Shown piece after piece: positions 7,801-15,495 of a stretch of DNA of 34,684 nucleotides; position 1 is the stretch's first letter, and every line of letters begins with the position of its first letter. The notes below the pieces were generated by a model that saw only the letters and a program-made list of their open reading frames with translations, did not search any database and had not been told where the DNA came from. Made by a program: the position numbers and the translations under genes. Origin of the DNA: an uncultured Oscillospiraceae bacterium (lineage in GTDB: Bacteria; Bacillota; Clostridia; Oscillospirales; Oscillospiraceae); the NCBI GenBank assembly GCA_944385465.1, contig CALWXH010000017.1, positions 1-34,684 on the forward strand, given 5' to 3'.

Positions 7801-8739
7801 ATGAATTCCAATCAAAACATCGTGCTCATTGGTATGATGGGTTCCGGCAAAACCACCTGCGGCCGGATGCTGGCAGAGCGTCTGGACCGCCCCTTTGTGG
7901 ACTGCGACACCCTGATCGAAGGGTTCACCGGCCGGACCATTTCCGATATCTTCTCCACCGACGGCGAGGAGGCCTTCCGGGAGCTGGAGAGTCAGGTGGT
8001 CCAGGAACTGGGCGCCCAGAGCGGCTTGGTCATTGCCACCGGCGGCGGCGTGGTGCTGCGCCAGGCCAATGTGGCCGCCCTGCGCGGCAACGGCACGATC
8101 GTCTTTCTCAACCGGCCGCCGGAGGAGATCTATGACACCCTGCCCACGGAAAACCGCCCCCTGGCCCAGGGCGGACGGCAGGCCTTTCTGGACACCTTCT
8201 CCCAGCGGCTGCCCTCCTACCGCACCGCGGCCGATATCATGATCTTCGACTTCTCCTCCCCGGAATCCACCGTGGCGGAGATTCTGGACAAGCTGTCCCA
8301 TCAGCCCCTGAAATTTCTGGTCATCAACGGCCCCAACCTGAATCTGCTGGGCAGCCGGGAGCCGGGCATCTACGGCCAGCAGACCTATGACGATCTGTGC
8401 AAACTGGTCACGGATTACGCCGCCACCCATAACGCCACCGCCGTGTGCTTCCAGTCCAACCACGAGGGTGCCATCATCGACCAGATCCAGGCCGCGCAGG
8501 GGATCTACGACGCCATCATCATCAACCCCGGCGCCTATACCCATTACAGCTACGCCATTCTGGACGCGCTGAAGGCGGTGTCCGTCCCCGCCTTCGAGGT
8601 ACACATCAGCCACATTGACCAGCGGGAGCCCTTCCGGACCGTGTCGGTCACCGCCCCCGCCTGCGCGGGCCAGATCTACGGCCACGGTTTCCAGGGCTAT
8701 CTCATGGCCATGGACCACTTCCTGGAGGGCCGGTCATGA
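7801..8739 (+). CDS. aroKQ: Fused shikimate kinase / type II 3-dehydroquinate dehydratase
   Basis: 312 residues, two shikimate-pathway enzymes in one chain. Residues 1-168 are shikimate kinase (AroK): P-loop GMMGSGKTT (11-19), the D-x-D pair Asp34/Asp36, the GGG loop (81-83) and the lid RPLAQGG near 119-125. Residues 171-312 are type II dehydroquinase (AroQ): FLVINGPNLNLLGSREPGIYG with the catalytic Arg-Tyr region, the QSNHEGAIID helix, INPGAYTHYS, EVHIS with the catalytic His, and the C-terminal GQIYGHGFQGY. The linker is only a few residues. The start is fixed by GGGAGG at 7789-7794. Both halves look complete and active. The steps catalysed are the third and fifth of the pathway; aroE, the fourth, follows with a 4-base overlap. 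Confidence 0.92.
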   Translation: MNSNQNIVLIGMMGSGKTTCGRMLAERLDRPFVDCDTLIEGFTGRTISDIFSTDGEEAFRELESQVVQELGAQSGLVIATGGGVVLRQANVAALRGNGTIVFLNRPPEEIYDTLPTENRPLAQGGRQAFLDTFSQRLPSYRTAADIMIFDFSSPESTVAEILDKLSHQPLKFLVINGPNLNLLGSREPGIYGQQTYDDLCKLVTDYAATHNATAVCFQSNHEGAIIDQIQAAQGIYDAIIINPGAYTHYSYAILDALKAVSVPAFEVHISHIDQREPFRTVSVTAPACAGQIYGHGFQGYLMAMDHFLEGRS

Positions 8740-9572
8740 GCGCCGCCATGCTTCAAGTCATCGGCGATCCGGTGCTCCACTCCAAATCTCCCCTGCTCCA
8801 CACCGCCATGCTGGCCCGGCTGGGGCTGGAGCTCCCGTACACCCCCCGGGTGGTCCCCAAGGGCGGACTGCCTGACTATCTGGCCTGGGCAAAGGCCCAC
8901 GGCGTCATGGGCTTCAACGCCACCATGCCCCACAAGGAGGATCTGGTCCCCCTGATGGACGAGCTGGGGGCGGACGCCGCCCGGGTGGGCGCGGTGAACA
9001 CCGTGTGCGTGCGCGGCGGGAAACTCATCGGCCACAACACCGACGGGGCGGGCTGTCTGGCCGCCCTGGAGGCAGCCGGGCTGTGGCCCCGGCAGCGGGT
9101 GGTGGTTCTGGGCGCCGGGGGCGCCGCCAAGGCGGTGGCTCTGGCCCTGGCCGCCGGAGGGGCGCGGCAGGTCTGGGTGTGCAACCGCACCCTATCCAAA
9201 GCCGACGCCCTGGCCCAGGCAGATCCCTCGCAGGTCCTCACCGCCGCGGATTTTTCCCCGGACACCCTGGCCCGGCTGTGCGCCCGGGCCGAGCTGCTGG
9301 TCAACTGCACCAATCTGGGCATGGCCGGGTGCGGGCAGTTTGACAGCCTGGACTTTCTGGACGCGCTGCCCCCGGAGGCCGGCGTGTTCGACCTGATCTA
9401 CCATCCGGAGGAGACCGCCCTGCTCTCCCGGGCCAGGCAATTGGGGCTGGCCGTCCACAACGGCCTGACCATGCTGGTCTATCAGGCCGTGCTGGCCCTG
9501 GAATACTTCCTGGACCGCCCTCTGGACCGGAGGGCCATGGCCCGGGCCGCCCTGGAGGCGCTGGAGGCATAA
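8736..9572 (+). CDS. aroE: Shikimate dehydrogenase
   Basis: 278 residues; its ATG overlaps the aroKQ stop (ATGA). The N-terminal substrate domain begins IGDPVLHSKSPLLH (the conserved S-x-S-P motif), with NATMPHK containing catalytic Lys67 and NTDG containing Asp103. The NADP-binding domain starts at VVVLGAGGAAKAVA (about residues 121-134), and NRT marks the cofactor 2'-phosphate site. The enzyme reduces 3-dehydroshikimate to shikimate with NADPH. With the fused AroKQ upstream, the operon supplies three consecutive steps from dehydroquinate to shikimate 3-phosphate. Length is normal for the family. Confidence 0.95.
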   Translation: MSAAMLQVIGDPVLHSKSPLLHTAMLARLGLELPYTPRVVPKGGLPDYLAWAKAHGVMGFNATMPHKEDLVPLMDELGADAARVGAVNTVCVRGGKLIGHNTDGAGCLAALEAAGLWPRQRVVVLGAGGAAKAVALALAAGGARQVWVCNRTLSKADALAQADPSQVLTAADFSPDTLARLCARAELLVNCTNLGMAGCGQFDSLDFLDALPPEAGVFDLIYHPEETALLSRARQLGLAVHNGLTMLVYQAVLALEYFLDRPLDRRAMARAALEALEA

Positions 9573-9585
9573 TCCGGACAAAAAA

Positions 9586-9626
9586 ACATCCCGGCCGGGA
9601 TCACATTCCGGTCGGGATGTCTTTTT
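9586..9626. terminator. Bidirectional terminator between aroE and the small membrane protein gene
   Basis: 13-bp stem with one G-T pair (9586-9598 with 9608-9620), followed by CTTTTTCTCT on the right and preceded by a run of A on the left, so it can act in both directions. Confidence 0.85.
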
Positions 9627-9643
9627 CTCTCTGCGCGGTTGTC

Positions 9644-9835
9644 TTACAGTTCTCCGTCGTCATAGTCATCGTATTCGGAGGAGCAGAAGCAGTTGGCCTT
9701 TTTCTCCTCCACCTTGTCTGCGATGGCATAGAACGTGTCCACGATCTTGTCCCAATAGGCGGCGATCACGCAGACCGCGGCGCCCAGCACAGCCACCAGC
9801 GCAGCGATTTTCAGGATGCAGCGGACAGCTTTCAT
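9644..9835 (-). CDS. Small single-pass membrane protein, acidic tail
   Basis: 63 residues; start at 9835 preceded by AAAGGAGG on the minus strand (spacing about 7), which makes translation likely. One hydrophobic helix spans about residues 8-28. The remainder is a charged stretch (DKIVDTFYAIADKVEEKK) and a tail with CFCSSEYDDYDDGEL. No known family recognised by eye. It is a separate unit, convergent with aroE, and ends at the shared terminator. The two close cysteines and Asp/Glu-rich tail could bind metal, but this is speculation. Confidence 0.7.
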   Translation of the reverse strand: MKAVRCILKIAALVAVLGAAVCVIAAYWDKIVDTFYAIADKVEEKKANCFCSSEYDDYDDGEL

Positions 9836-10012
9836 TTCAGTTCCTCCTTTATTCTCGTAGGTAGTGTATAGTTTACACGATTGTCACCCAAATTACAAGG
9901 GCTCTTTCAAATTTCCCGCCCCCGTCGGGCATTTTCCCGCATTTCTCCCCGCCGGGTCAAAAATTTTTGTGCGTTCTTTTTGGCCCGGATCCCGTTACGC
10001 CTCAAAACCCCC

Positions 10013-10041
10013 TTGTATTTTCCTGCAAAATGGAATACAAT
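10013..10041 (+). promoter_or_regulatory. Promoter of the Asp23-fakA operon
   Basis: TTGTAT (10013-10018), 17-base spacer, TACAAT (10036-10041), about 60 bases upstream of the Asp23-family start codon. Confidence 0.65.
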
Positions 10042-10100
10042 GTAGGAACGTATGAGTTCCCGCGCTCTCTTCAATCCAGAGCACAGAAAGGAAGGGTCCC

Positions 10101-10451
10101 ATGAAGTTACAAACCGAAAAAGGCCGCATCCGTCTGGCCGCCGATGTGTTCACCTGCATCACCGGCGCAGTGGCCACCAGCTGCTACGGCGTGAAAGGTA
10201 TGGCCTTCCGCTCCAAGACTGACGGACTGGTTCACCTGCTGCGCCGGGAGTCCATGTCCAAGGGCGTCAAAATCATCTATCATGAAGATGACTCCATCTC
10301 CATCGAACTGCATATCATCGTGGACAACGGCGTGAATCTCGTGGCGGTGAGCCGCTCCATCCAGAGCGAGGTCAAATACAACGTCAACCGCCTGACCGGC
10401 ATCGAGGTGCGCAGCGTCAACGTCTGCGTGGATTCTATGGTCATCGGGTGA
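10101..10451 (+). CDS. Asp23/Gls24 family envelope stress response protein (YloU)
   Basis: 116 residues matching the Asp23/YloU family: an N-terminal strand GRIRLAADVF, the ITGAVATSCYGVKGM loop, a basic patch, a strand with IELHIIVDNGVNL, and the closing segment VRSVNVCVDSMVI. Family members are small cytoplasmic or membrane-associated proteins linked to envelope stress. The gene has AAAGGAAGGG as ribosome binding site and sits 34 bases before fakA. The yloU-yloV pair is widely conserved in Firmicutes, which supports both assignments. Molecular function is not established. Confidence 0.88.
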   Translation: MKLQTEKGRIRLAADVFTCITGAVATSCYGVKGMAFRSKTDGLVHLLRRESMSKGVKIIYHEDDSISIELHIIVDNGVNLVAVSRSIQSEVKYNVNRLTGIEVRSVNVCVDSMVIG

Positions 10452-10485
10452 GCCCCGGGACAGACAGAAAGGAAATATCCGAATT

Positions 10486-12159
10486 ATGATCGACATCATT
10501 GACGGCTCCCTTTTTCAGCGCATGGTCATCCACGCCGCTGCCTCCATCGGCGCGCAGAAACAGAGCATCAACGAACTGAACGTGTTTCCCGTTCCCGACG
10601 GGGATACCGGCACCAATATGTCCCTCACCATCGGCACCGCCGCCACTGAGGCCCGGAAGAAGCCCTCCCAGTCCATCAGCCAGGCCGCCGCCACCAACGC
10701 CTCCGCCCTGCTGCGGGGCGCCCGGGGCAACTCCGGCGTCATCCTCTCCCTGCTGTTCCGCGGCGTGTCCAAGGGGCTGAAGGAGCATGACACCGCCGAC
10801 GGCGTCGTGCTGGCCGCCGCCCTGAACGAGGGCGTGGGCGCCGCCTACAAGGCGGTTATGAAGCCCGCCGAGGGCACCATCCTCACCGTCTCCCGGCTGG
10901 CTGCCCAGCGGGCGGTGGAGGCTGCCCAGGAACAGAACAGTGCCGAGTACGTGCTGGAGGCCGCCATCGCCGAGGGCGAGCTGGCCCTGGCCGACACCAT
11001 CAACCAGAACCCCGTCCTGCAAAAGGCCGGCGTGGTGGACGCCGGCGGCAAGGGCTACCTCATCATTCTCCAGGGCATGCTGGACGAGCTGCGGGGCATC
11101 CCCGCCCCGGAGACCGGGGAGGACGGCGCCGCCCAGGACAAGGCGGACTTCGCCCACCTGGGGGACGAGGAGATCACCTACACCTTCGACACGGTGTTCA
11201 TCGTGCGCAAGCGCACCCCCAACGTGGACCTGGACCCCTTCCGGTCCTACCTCAACGGCATCGGCGACAGCCTGGTCATCGGCGAAGACGACGAGTCCTT
11301 CAAGGTCCATGTCCACACGGATATCCCCGGCGCCGCCCTCACCGAGGGCCAGCGGTACGGCACGCTGGAGCTGGCCAAGATCGAGAATATGCGCACCCAG
11401 TACGAAGACATGGCGGCCGGCCGCAAGCCCCAGAGCACCGATGATCTGGACATGGAGGAGAGCAGCGCGCCGGAAGAGCCCGTTGTGGCGCCCCCCGAAA
11501 AGAAGTACGGCGTGGTGGCCGTGTGTGCCGGCGCCGGCATGGCCTCCGTCTTCCGGGATCTGGGGGTGGACGGCATCATCTCCGGCGGCCAGACCATGAA
11601 CCCCTCCACCGAGGACATTCTCCGGGAGATCTCCCGCACCCCTGCCGAGATCGTCTTTGTGCTGCCCAACAACAAGAACATCATCATGGCCGCTCAGCAG
11701 TGCATCGGCCTGGTGGAGGGCAAACAGGTGGTGGTCATCCCCACCCGCACCGTCCCCCAGGGTGTGTCCGCCATGCTGGTCATGGATCCGGACGCCGACG
11801 TGAGCGCCAATGTGGACGCCATGACCAGCGCCCTTGGCAGCGTGCGCACCAGCGAGGTGACCTATGCCGCCCGGGACTCCGACTTTGACGGCTTTGCCAT
11901 CAAGGAGGGCGACTACATGGCCCTGGCCGACGGCCAGCTGTTCGGCACCGCCCGCTCCATGGACGATCTGCTGGAAAAGCTGGCCCTGGCGGACAGCCAG
12001 CAGCAGGCCGGTTTCATCAACATTTTCTACGGGGAGGACGTCTCCCAGCAGGAGGCCGACCAGGCCCTGGCCATCTTCCAGCGTCTGTGCCCCGACGCAG
12101 AGATCACCCTGCTCTCCGGCGGACAGCCCGTGTATTACTACATGATCTCCGCTGAATAA
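10486..12159 (+). CDS. fakA: Fatty acid kinase A (DhaL/YloV family)
   Basis: 557 residues, typical of FakA/YloV. The N-terminal DhaL (DAK2) ATP-binding domain, about residues 8-200, has NVFPVPDGDTGTNM with the Mg-binding Asp38 and Asp40 and the loop GARGNSGVILS. A middle domain (about 230-310) and a C-terminal DegV-like region (about 345-557, starting KYGVVAVCAGAGM, with SGGQTMNPST) complete it. FakA phosphorylates fatty acids carried by FakB (DegV) proteins so that exogenous acids enter phospholipid synthesis. No fakB is in this window. Co-transcribed with the Asp23-family gene; a terminator follows at 12176. Confidence 0.93.
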   Translation: MIDIIDGSLFQRMVIHAAASIGAQKQSINELNVFPVPDGDTGTNMSLTIGTAATEARKKPSQSISQAAATNASALLRGARGNSGVILSLLFRGVSKGLKEHDTADGVVLAAALNEGVGAAYKAVMKPAEGTILTVSRLAAQRAVEAAQEQNSAEYVLEAAIAEGELALADTINQNPVLQKAGVVDAGGKGYLIILQGMLDELRGIPAPETGEDGAAQDKADFAHLGDEEITYTFDTVFIVRKRTPNVDLDPFRSYLNGIGDSLVIGEDDESFKVHVHTDIPGAALTEGQRYGTLELAKIENMRTQYEDMAAGRKPQSTDDLDMEESSAPEEPVVAPPEKKYGVVAVCAGAGMASVFRDLGVDGIISGGQTMNPSTEDILREISRTPAEIVFVLPNNKNIIMAAQQCIGLVEGKQVVVIPTRTVPQGVSAMLVMDPDADVSANVDAMTSALGSVRTSEVTYAARDSDFDGFAIKEGDYMALADGQLFGTARSMDDLLEKLALADSQQQAGFINIFYGEDVSQQEADQALAIFQRLCPDAEITLLSGGQPVYYYMISAE

Positions 12160-12175
12160 CCCCCTTTCCTGCTCA

Positions 12176-12210
12176 GGGCTTGCCGCAAACGCGGCAAGCC
12201 CTTACTTTTT
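12176..12210 (+). terminator. Terminator between fakA and the dehydratase-like gene
   Basis: Perfect 11-bp stem (12176-12186 with 12191-12201), loop AAAC, tail TTACTTTTT. It ends only 4 bases before the ribosome binding site (GAGGTG, 12214-12219) of the next gene, leaving no room for a separate promoter. Confidence 0.85.
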
Positions 12211-12222
12211 CACGAGGTGTCT

Positions 12223-13497
12223 ATGGAGAAGTACATTGAAATCCTGGGCGGCATCATCCAGCGCCAGGCGCTGCGAAACCCCCGCGCCGCCCGAGGGCTG
12301 CTCAACGCCGCCTACTCCTGGGTGCGGTTCTCCGGCCGCCGCAGCAAAAAGCCCGGCGTGCGCGCCCCCAGCGACGGCATGAACTCCGCCGTCGCCGGCA
12401 CCCTGGTGGACTCCTTCCGCCGCCCCCAGCAGGCGGTGATGGTGAACATCTTCTTCCCCTGTGAGATGATCCACGCCCTGGGCCTGCAGCCCATGTTCCC
12501 CGAGGGGCTGTCCGCCTATCTGTCCTGCACCGCCTGTCAGCACGTCTTTGCCCAGAAGGCGGAGGAGGCCGGCATTCCCGAGACCTTCTGCTCCTATCAC
12601 AAGACCATGCTGGGGGCGGCCCTCACCGGCGTCATGCCCGCCCCCCTGCTCATCGCCAACACCACCCTGGCCTGTGACGCCAACCAGCTCTCCTTCCGGC
12701 AGCTGGCCGGGCACTACCAGGTCCCCCACGCAGTCATCGACGTGCCGGACCAGGTCACCCAGGATGCGGTGGACTATGTGGCCGGCCAGCTGCGCCAGGT
12801 CACAGCTCAGATGGAGGAGCTCAGCGGCCGGAAGCTGGACGAGAACGTGCTGCGCTCCGTCATCGCCCGCTCCCGGCGCACCATCCAGGCCCAGCGGGCG
12901 TTCCTGGACGCTCGGGGCCGGGTGTCCCTGAACACCACCATGACCGGGGAGCTGTGCTCCCTCATCGCCAACCACGTGATGCTGGGCCGCCCGGAGGCGG
13001 AGGACTATCTCACCCGGCTGCTCTCCTGCGCCCAAACCGCCCCGCCCCCGGACCCCGGCCGCCGCCGGGTGTTCTGGATGCACACCCTGCCCAACTGGCA
13101 GGACTCCATGAAGGGGCTGCTGGAAACAGACCGGTGCGAGCTGGTGGGCACCGACCTGGCCATCGACTATCTGGGGGACATGGACCCGGAACACCCCTAT
13201 GAGAGCATGGCCCGCCGGGTGGTGTACAGCATCAACAACGGCCCCGCCCTGCGCAGGGTGGAGGCCAGCCTGACCGCGGCAAAGCAGGCCGGCGCCGAAG
13301 GGATCATCCTCTTCTGCCACTGGGGGTGCAAGCAGACCATGGGCCTGTCCCAGCTGGCCAAAGAGGTCTTTGAGGCGGCGGGGCTGCCCACCCTGGTGCT
13401 GGACGGCGACGGCTGCGACAGCCGGAACATCGCCGACGGACAGATGGCCACCCGGGTGTCCGCCTTTCTGGAACAACTGGAGGGACTGCGCCCATGA
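12223..13497 (+). CDS. 2-hydroxyacyl-CoA dehydratase superfamily protein (HgdB/double-cubane type)
   Basis: 424 residues from the ATG at 12223, with GAGGTG at 12214-12219; a GTG at 12217 lies inside that site and is less likely. The fold pattern is that of HgdB/FldB/BcrC and the double-cubane proteins. Cysteine motifs in order: IFFPCEM (Cys80), SCTAC (Cys102, Cys105), TFCSYHK (Cys123), LACDAN (Cys151), LFCHWGC (Cys365, Cys369) and DGDGCD (Cys398). Three of these (Cys123, Cys151, Cys365) align by pattern with the cluster ligands of the family, so an oxygen-sensitive iron-sulfur cluster is expected. It is coupled (ATGA) to a dehydratase-activase fusion that probably supplies ATP-driven electrons. 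No CoA-transferase, acyl-CoA dehydrogenase or ETF gene is adjacent, so the substrate is unknown. Confidence 0.82.
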   Translation: MEKYIEILGGIIQRQALRNPRAARGLLNAAYSWVRFSGRRSKKPGVRAPSDGMNSAVAGTLVDSFRRPQQAVMVNIFFPCEMIHALGLQPMFPEGLSAYLSCTACQHVFAQKAEEAGIPETFCSYHKTMLGAALTGVMPAPLLIANTTLACDANQLSFRQLAGHYQVPHAVIDVPDQVTQDAVDYVAGQLRQVTAQMEELSGRKLDENVLRSVIARSRRTIQAQRAFLDARGRVSLNTTMTGELCSLIANHVMLGRPEAEDYLTRLLSCAQTAPPPDPGRRRVFWMHTLPNWQDSMKGLLETDRCELVGTDLAIDYLGDMDPEHPYESMARRVVYSINNGPALRRVEASLTAAKQAGAEGIILFCHWGCKQTMGLSQLAKEVFEAAGLPTLVLDGDGCDSRNIADGQMATRVSAFLEQLEGLRP

Positions 13498-15158
13498 TCG
13501 GATACACCTGCAAATATACCCCCGTGGAGCTGCTGGAGGCCCTGGGCGGCTACCCTGTGATGCTGGACCGGGAGGTGGGCGACTTCCAGCAGGCGGAGCG
13601 CCTCACCCACGCCAACCTGTGCTGCCACGCCAAAGCCGCCCTGGAGCAGGGCGGCGCCATGGAGGAATTGATTTTCACCGACTGCTGCGACTCCACCCGC
13701 CGGGTGTACGATGTCCTGCGGCAACGGGGCGGCCACCGCTTTCTGGCCCTGCTGGACCTGCCCCATCAGGACGGCCCCTGTGCCCGCGCCCGCCTGCGGG
13801 ATGCGCTGATCCGCCTGGCCGGGGAGTACTCCGCCCACACCGGGGTGGAGTTTCGCCGGACGGTGTTTCTGGCCCAGTGCCGCCGGGCCCTGGCCCATCC
13901 CCTGCCCCCCGGCCCCTTCCTGGCGGTACTGGGCGCCCGGATGAGCCGCCCTTTGCTGGAGCTGGTGCGCGCCAAGCTCCCCCTGCCGGTGGCCGATCTC
14001 ACCTGCTCCGGCAACCGGGCCCTCCCCCCTCTGCCTCCGGGAGCGGACACGCTGCCCTTTGAAGATCTGATGGACTGGTACGCCGGGGCCCTGCTGTCCA
14101 TGCCCCCCTGTATGCGCATGGCCGACCTCACCGGCCGCCGGGCCCTCACGGAGCACCCAGGGCTGAAGGGCATCGTCTACCACACGGTGAAGTTCTGCGA
14201 TTACTATGGGTTCGAGTACGCCCAGCTGCAGAAATCCCTCTCCCTGCCCATGATCAAGCTGGAGTCCGACTTCACCCCCCAGCCCGCCGGCCAGCTGGCC
14301 ACCCGGCTGGAGGCCTTTGCCGAGAGCCTGGGCCTGGAGTTCTCCAGGCCCGCCGCCCCAGGTCCCTCCGGGGCGGGCTGCGCCCTGTTCGCCGGCATTG
14401 ACAGCGGCTCCACCTCCACCAACATGGTGGTCCTGGACCGGGAGCGGAATATCCTGGCCTCGGCGGTGGTGCGCACCGGGGCCAAGGCCCAGAACGGCGC
14501 CCGGGCCGCGCTGGACGAGGTCTGCCGCCAGCTGGGCTGCGGCCCGGAGGCCTTTTCCGCCGTCCTGGCCACCGGGTACGGCCGGGGAAACATCCCCTTT
14601 GCCACCGACGCCAGGACCGAGATCACCTGCCACGCCAAAGGCGCCCACTTCCTGCGTCCCCAGGCCCGCACCATCATCGACATCGGCGGCCAGGACAGCA
14701 AGGTCATCTGCCTGAACGAGACCGGGGCGGTCACCGGCTTTCTCATGAACGACAAGTGCGCCGCCGGCACCGGCCGCTTTCTGGAGATGATGGCCCGCAC
14801 CCTGGAGCTGGACCTGCCGGAGATGAGCCGCCGGGGCCTGGAGTGGAAGCATGAGCTGACCATCTCCAGCATGTGCACCGTCTTTGCCGAGTCGGAGGTC
14901 ATCTCTCTCATCGCCGACAACCACGCCGACAGCGACATCATCCACGGCCTGTGCAAGTCCATCGCCGCCCGCACCGCCGCCATGGTCAGCCGGGCCGGCG
15001 GCGTCCCGCCCTACATCATGACCGGCGGCGTGGCCCGGAATCTGGGGGTGGTCCGCGCCCTGGAGGAGCAGCTGGGCGCCCCCATTTTCCTGCCGGAGGA
15101 GCCGGACCTGTGCGGCGCCCTGGGCGCCGCCCTGCTGGCCCTGGAGGAGCAAGGCTGA
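13494..15158 (+). CDS. Fusion of dehydratase-like domain with BcrAD/BadFG activase (HgdC-like)
   Basis: 554 residues, starting inside the previous stop codon. Residues 1-283 form a second dehydratase-like domain with its own cysteines: GYTCKYTP (Cys6), NLCCHAK (Cys43/44), TDCCDS (Cys64/65) and VKFCDYYG (Cys235). After a short Pro/Gly linker (about 284-297), residues 298-554 are an ASKHA-fold ATPase activase: GIDSGSTSTN (301-310), DIGGQDSK (396-403), GGVARN (511-516), plus NDKCAAGTG (Cys422) and SSMCTVFAESEV (Cys461), the cysteines that hold a 4Fe-4S cluster between two activase subunits. Activases inject one electron per ATP-driven cycle into dehydratase or double-cubane partners. Activase and dehydratase are usually separate polypeptides, so this fusion probably fixes the donor to the acceptor. 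Confidence 0.85.
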   Translation: MIGYTCKYTPVELLEALGGYPVMLDREVGDFQQAERLTHANLCCHAKAALEQGGAMEELIFTDCCDSTRRVYDVLRQRGGHRFLALLDLPHQDGPCARARLRDALIRLAGEYSAHTGVEFRRTVFLAQCRRALAHPLPPGPFLAVLGARMSRPLLELVRAKLPLPVADLTCSGNRALPPLPPGADTLPFEDLMDWYAGALLSMPPCMRMADLTGRRALTEHPGLKGIVYHTVKFCDYYGFEYAQLQKSLSLPMIKLESDFTPQPAGQLATRLEAFAESLGLEFSRPAAPGPSGAGCALFAGIDSGSTSTNMVVLDRERNILASAVVRTGAKAQNGARAALDEVCRQLGCGPEAFSAVLATGYGRGNIPFATDARTEITCHAKGAHFLRPQARTIIDIGGQDSKVICLNETGAVTGFLMNDKCAAGTGRFLEMMARTLELDLPEMSRRGLEWKHELTISSMCTVFAESEVISLIADNHADSDIIHGLCKSIAARTAAMVSRAGGVPPYIMTGGVARNLGVVRALEEQLGAPIFLPEEPDLCGALGAALLALEEQG

Positions 15159-15181
15159 CGAGCGGCAGAAAAAATTTTCAG

Positions 15182-15222
15182 GCATCGTTGCACGGATTCG
15201 TGCATATACTGTTTCGTATACG
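15182..15222 (+). promoter_or_regulatory. Inverted repeats and possible sigma-E-like promoter before a small gene
   Basis: GCATCGT (15182-15188), 14 bases, then CATATACT (15203-15210): 12 of 15 matches to the sigma-E pattern. The spacer overlaps a perfect inverted repeat TGCACG-GATT-CGTGCA (15189-15204), and a palindrome TCGTATACGA follows at 15214-15223. No convincing sigma-A promoter is visible. Inference only. Confidence 0.35.
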
Positions 15223-15265
15223 ATCTGATCAGGAACACAGAAACAGGAAAAGGAGCGATGCCAAT

Positions 15266-15364
15266 ATGACACAATTTCCCACTCGTCAGGAGCCCCACGG
15301 CCCCCTGGACATTGACGATCTCATTTTTTCGGGACAGACTGACCCTTACATCAGTCAGCGCTGA
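15266..15364 (+). CDS. 32-residue small protein, unknown
   Basis: ATG at 15266 preceded by AGGAAAAGGAG (15245-15255), 32 codons to TGA at 15362-15364, then directly a strong terminator. An alternative ATG at 15258 gives only three codons. The sequence is hydrophilic with an acidic centre (GPLDIDDLIFSGQTDPYI) and a basic start and end, no membrane helix and no cysteine. Not recognised. The compact layout (own leader with inverted repeats, good ribosome binding site, own terminator) supports it as a real gene or small regulatory transcript rather than a chance frame. Confidence 0.5.
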   Translation: MTQFPTRQEPHGPLDIDDLIFSGQTDPYISQR

Positions 15365-15367
15365 GCG

Positions 15368-15415
15368 GCGGCCGCCGGGAGCAGGTCTGGACACCTTTCC
15401 CGGCGGCCGCTTTTT
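15368..15415 (+). terminator. Terminator after the 32-codon gene
   Basis: Perfect 13-bp GC-rich stem (15368-15380 with 15398-15410) with a 17-base loop and a TTTTT tail. The stem starts 3 bases after the small gene's stop. Confidence 0.85.
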
Positions 15416-15419
15416 GCTC

Positions 15420-15448
15420 TTTACAAGCCGGCAATTATTTTATATAAT
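15420..15448 (+). promoter_or_regulatory. Promoter of prfB
   Basis: TTTACA (15420-15425), 17-base spacer, TATAAT (15443-15448), 47 bases before the prfB start codon. Near-consensus vegetative promoter. Confidence 0.78.
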
Positions 15449-15495
15449 GTGCGGTACGAGATTACGCCGGAGTGGCAGAAAAAGGATGACATTGG

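Noticed and set aside
7621..8718. Upstream extension of the spoIIID frame to 449 codons
   Set aside because: Antisense to aroKQ; the ribosome binding site and known protein length fix the start at 7620.
9864..9888. GTGTA-TAGTT-TACAC dyad upstream of the small membrane protein gene
   Set aside because: Five-base arms only; could easily be chance and no promoter was clearly placed around it.
13197..15272. Long minus-strand frame (691 codons) opposite the dehydratase-activase genes
   Set aside because: Same compositional artefact; the plus strand encodes clear enzyme motifs.
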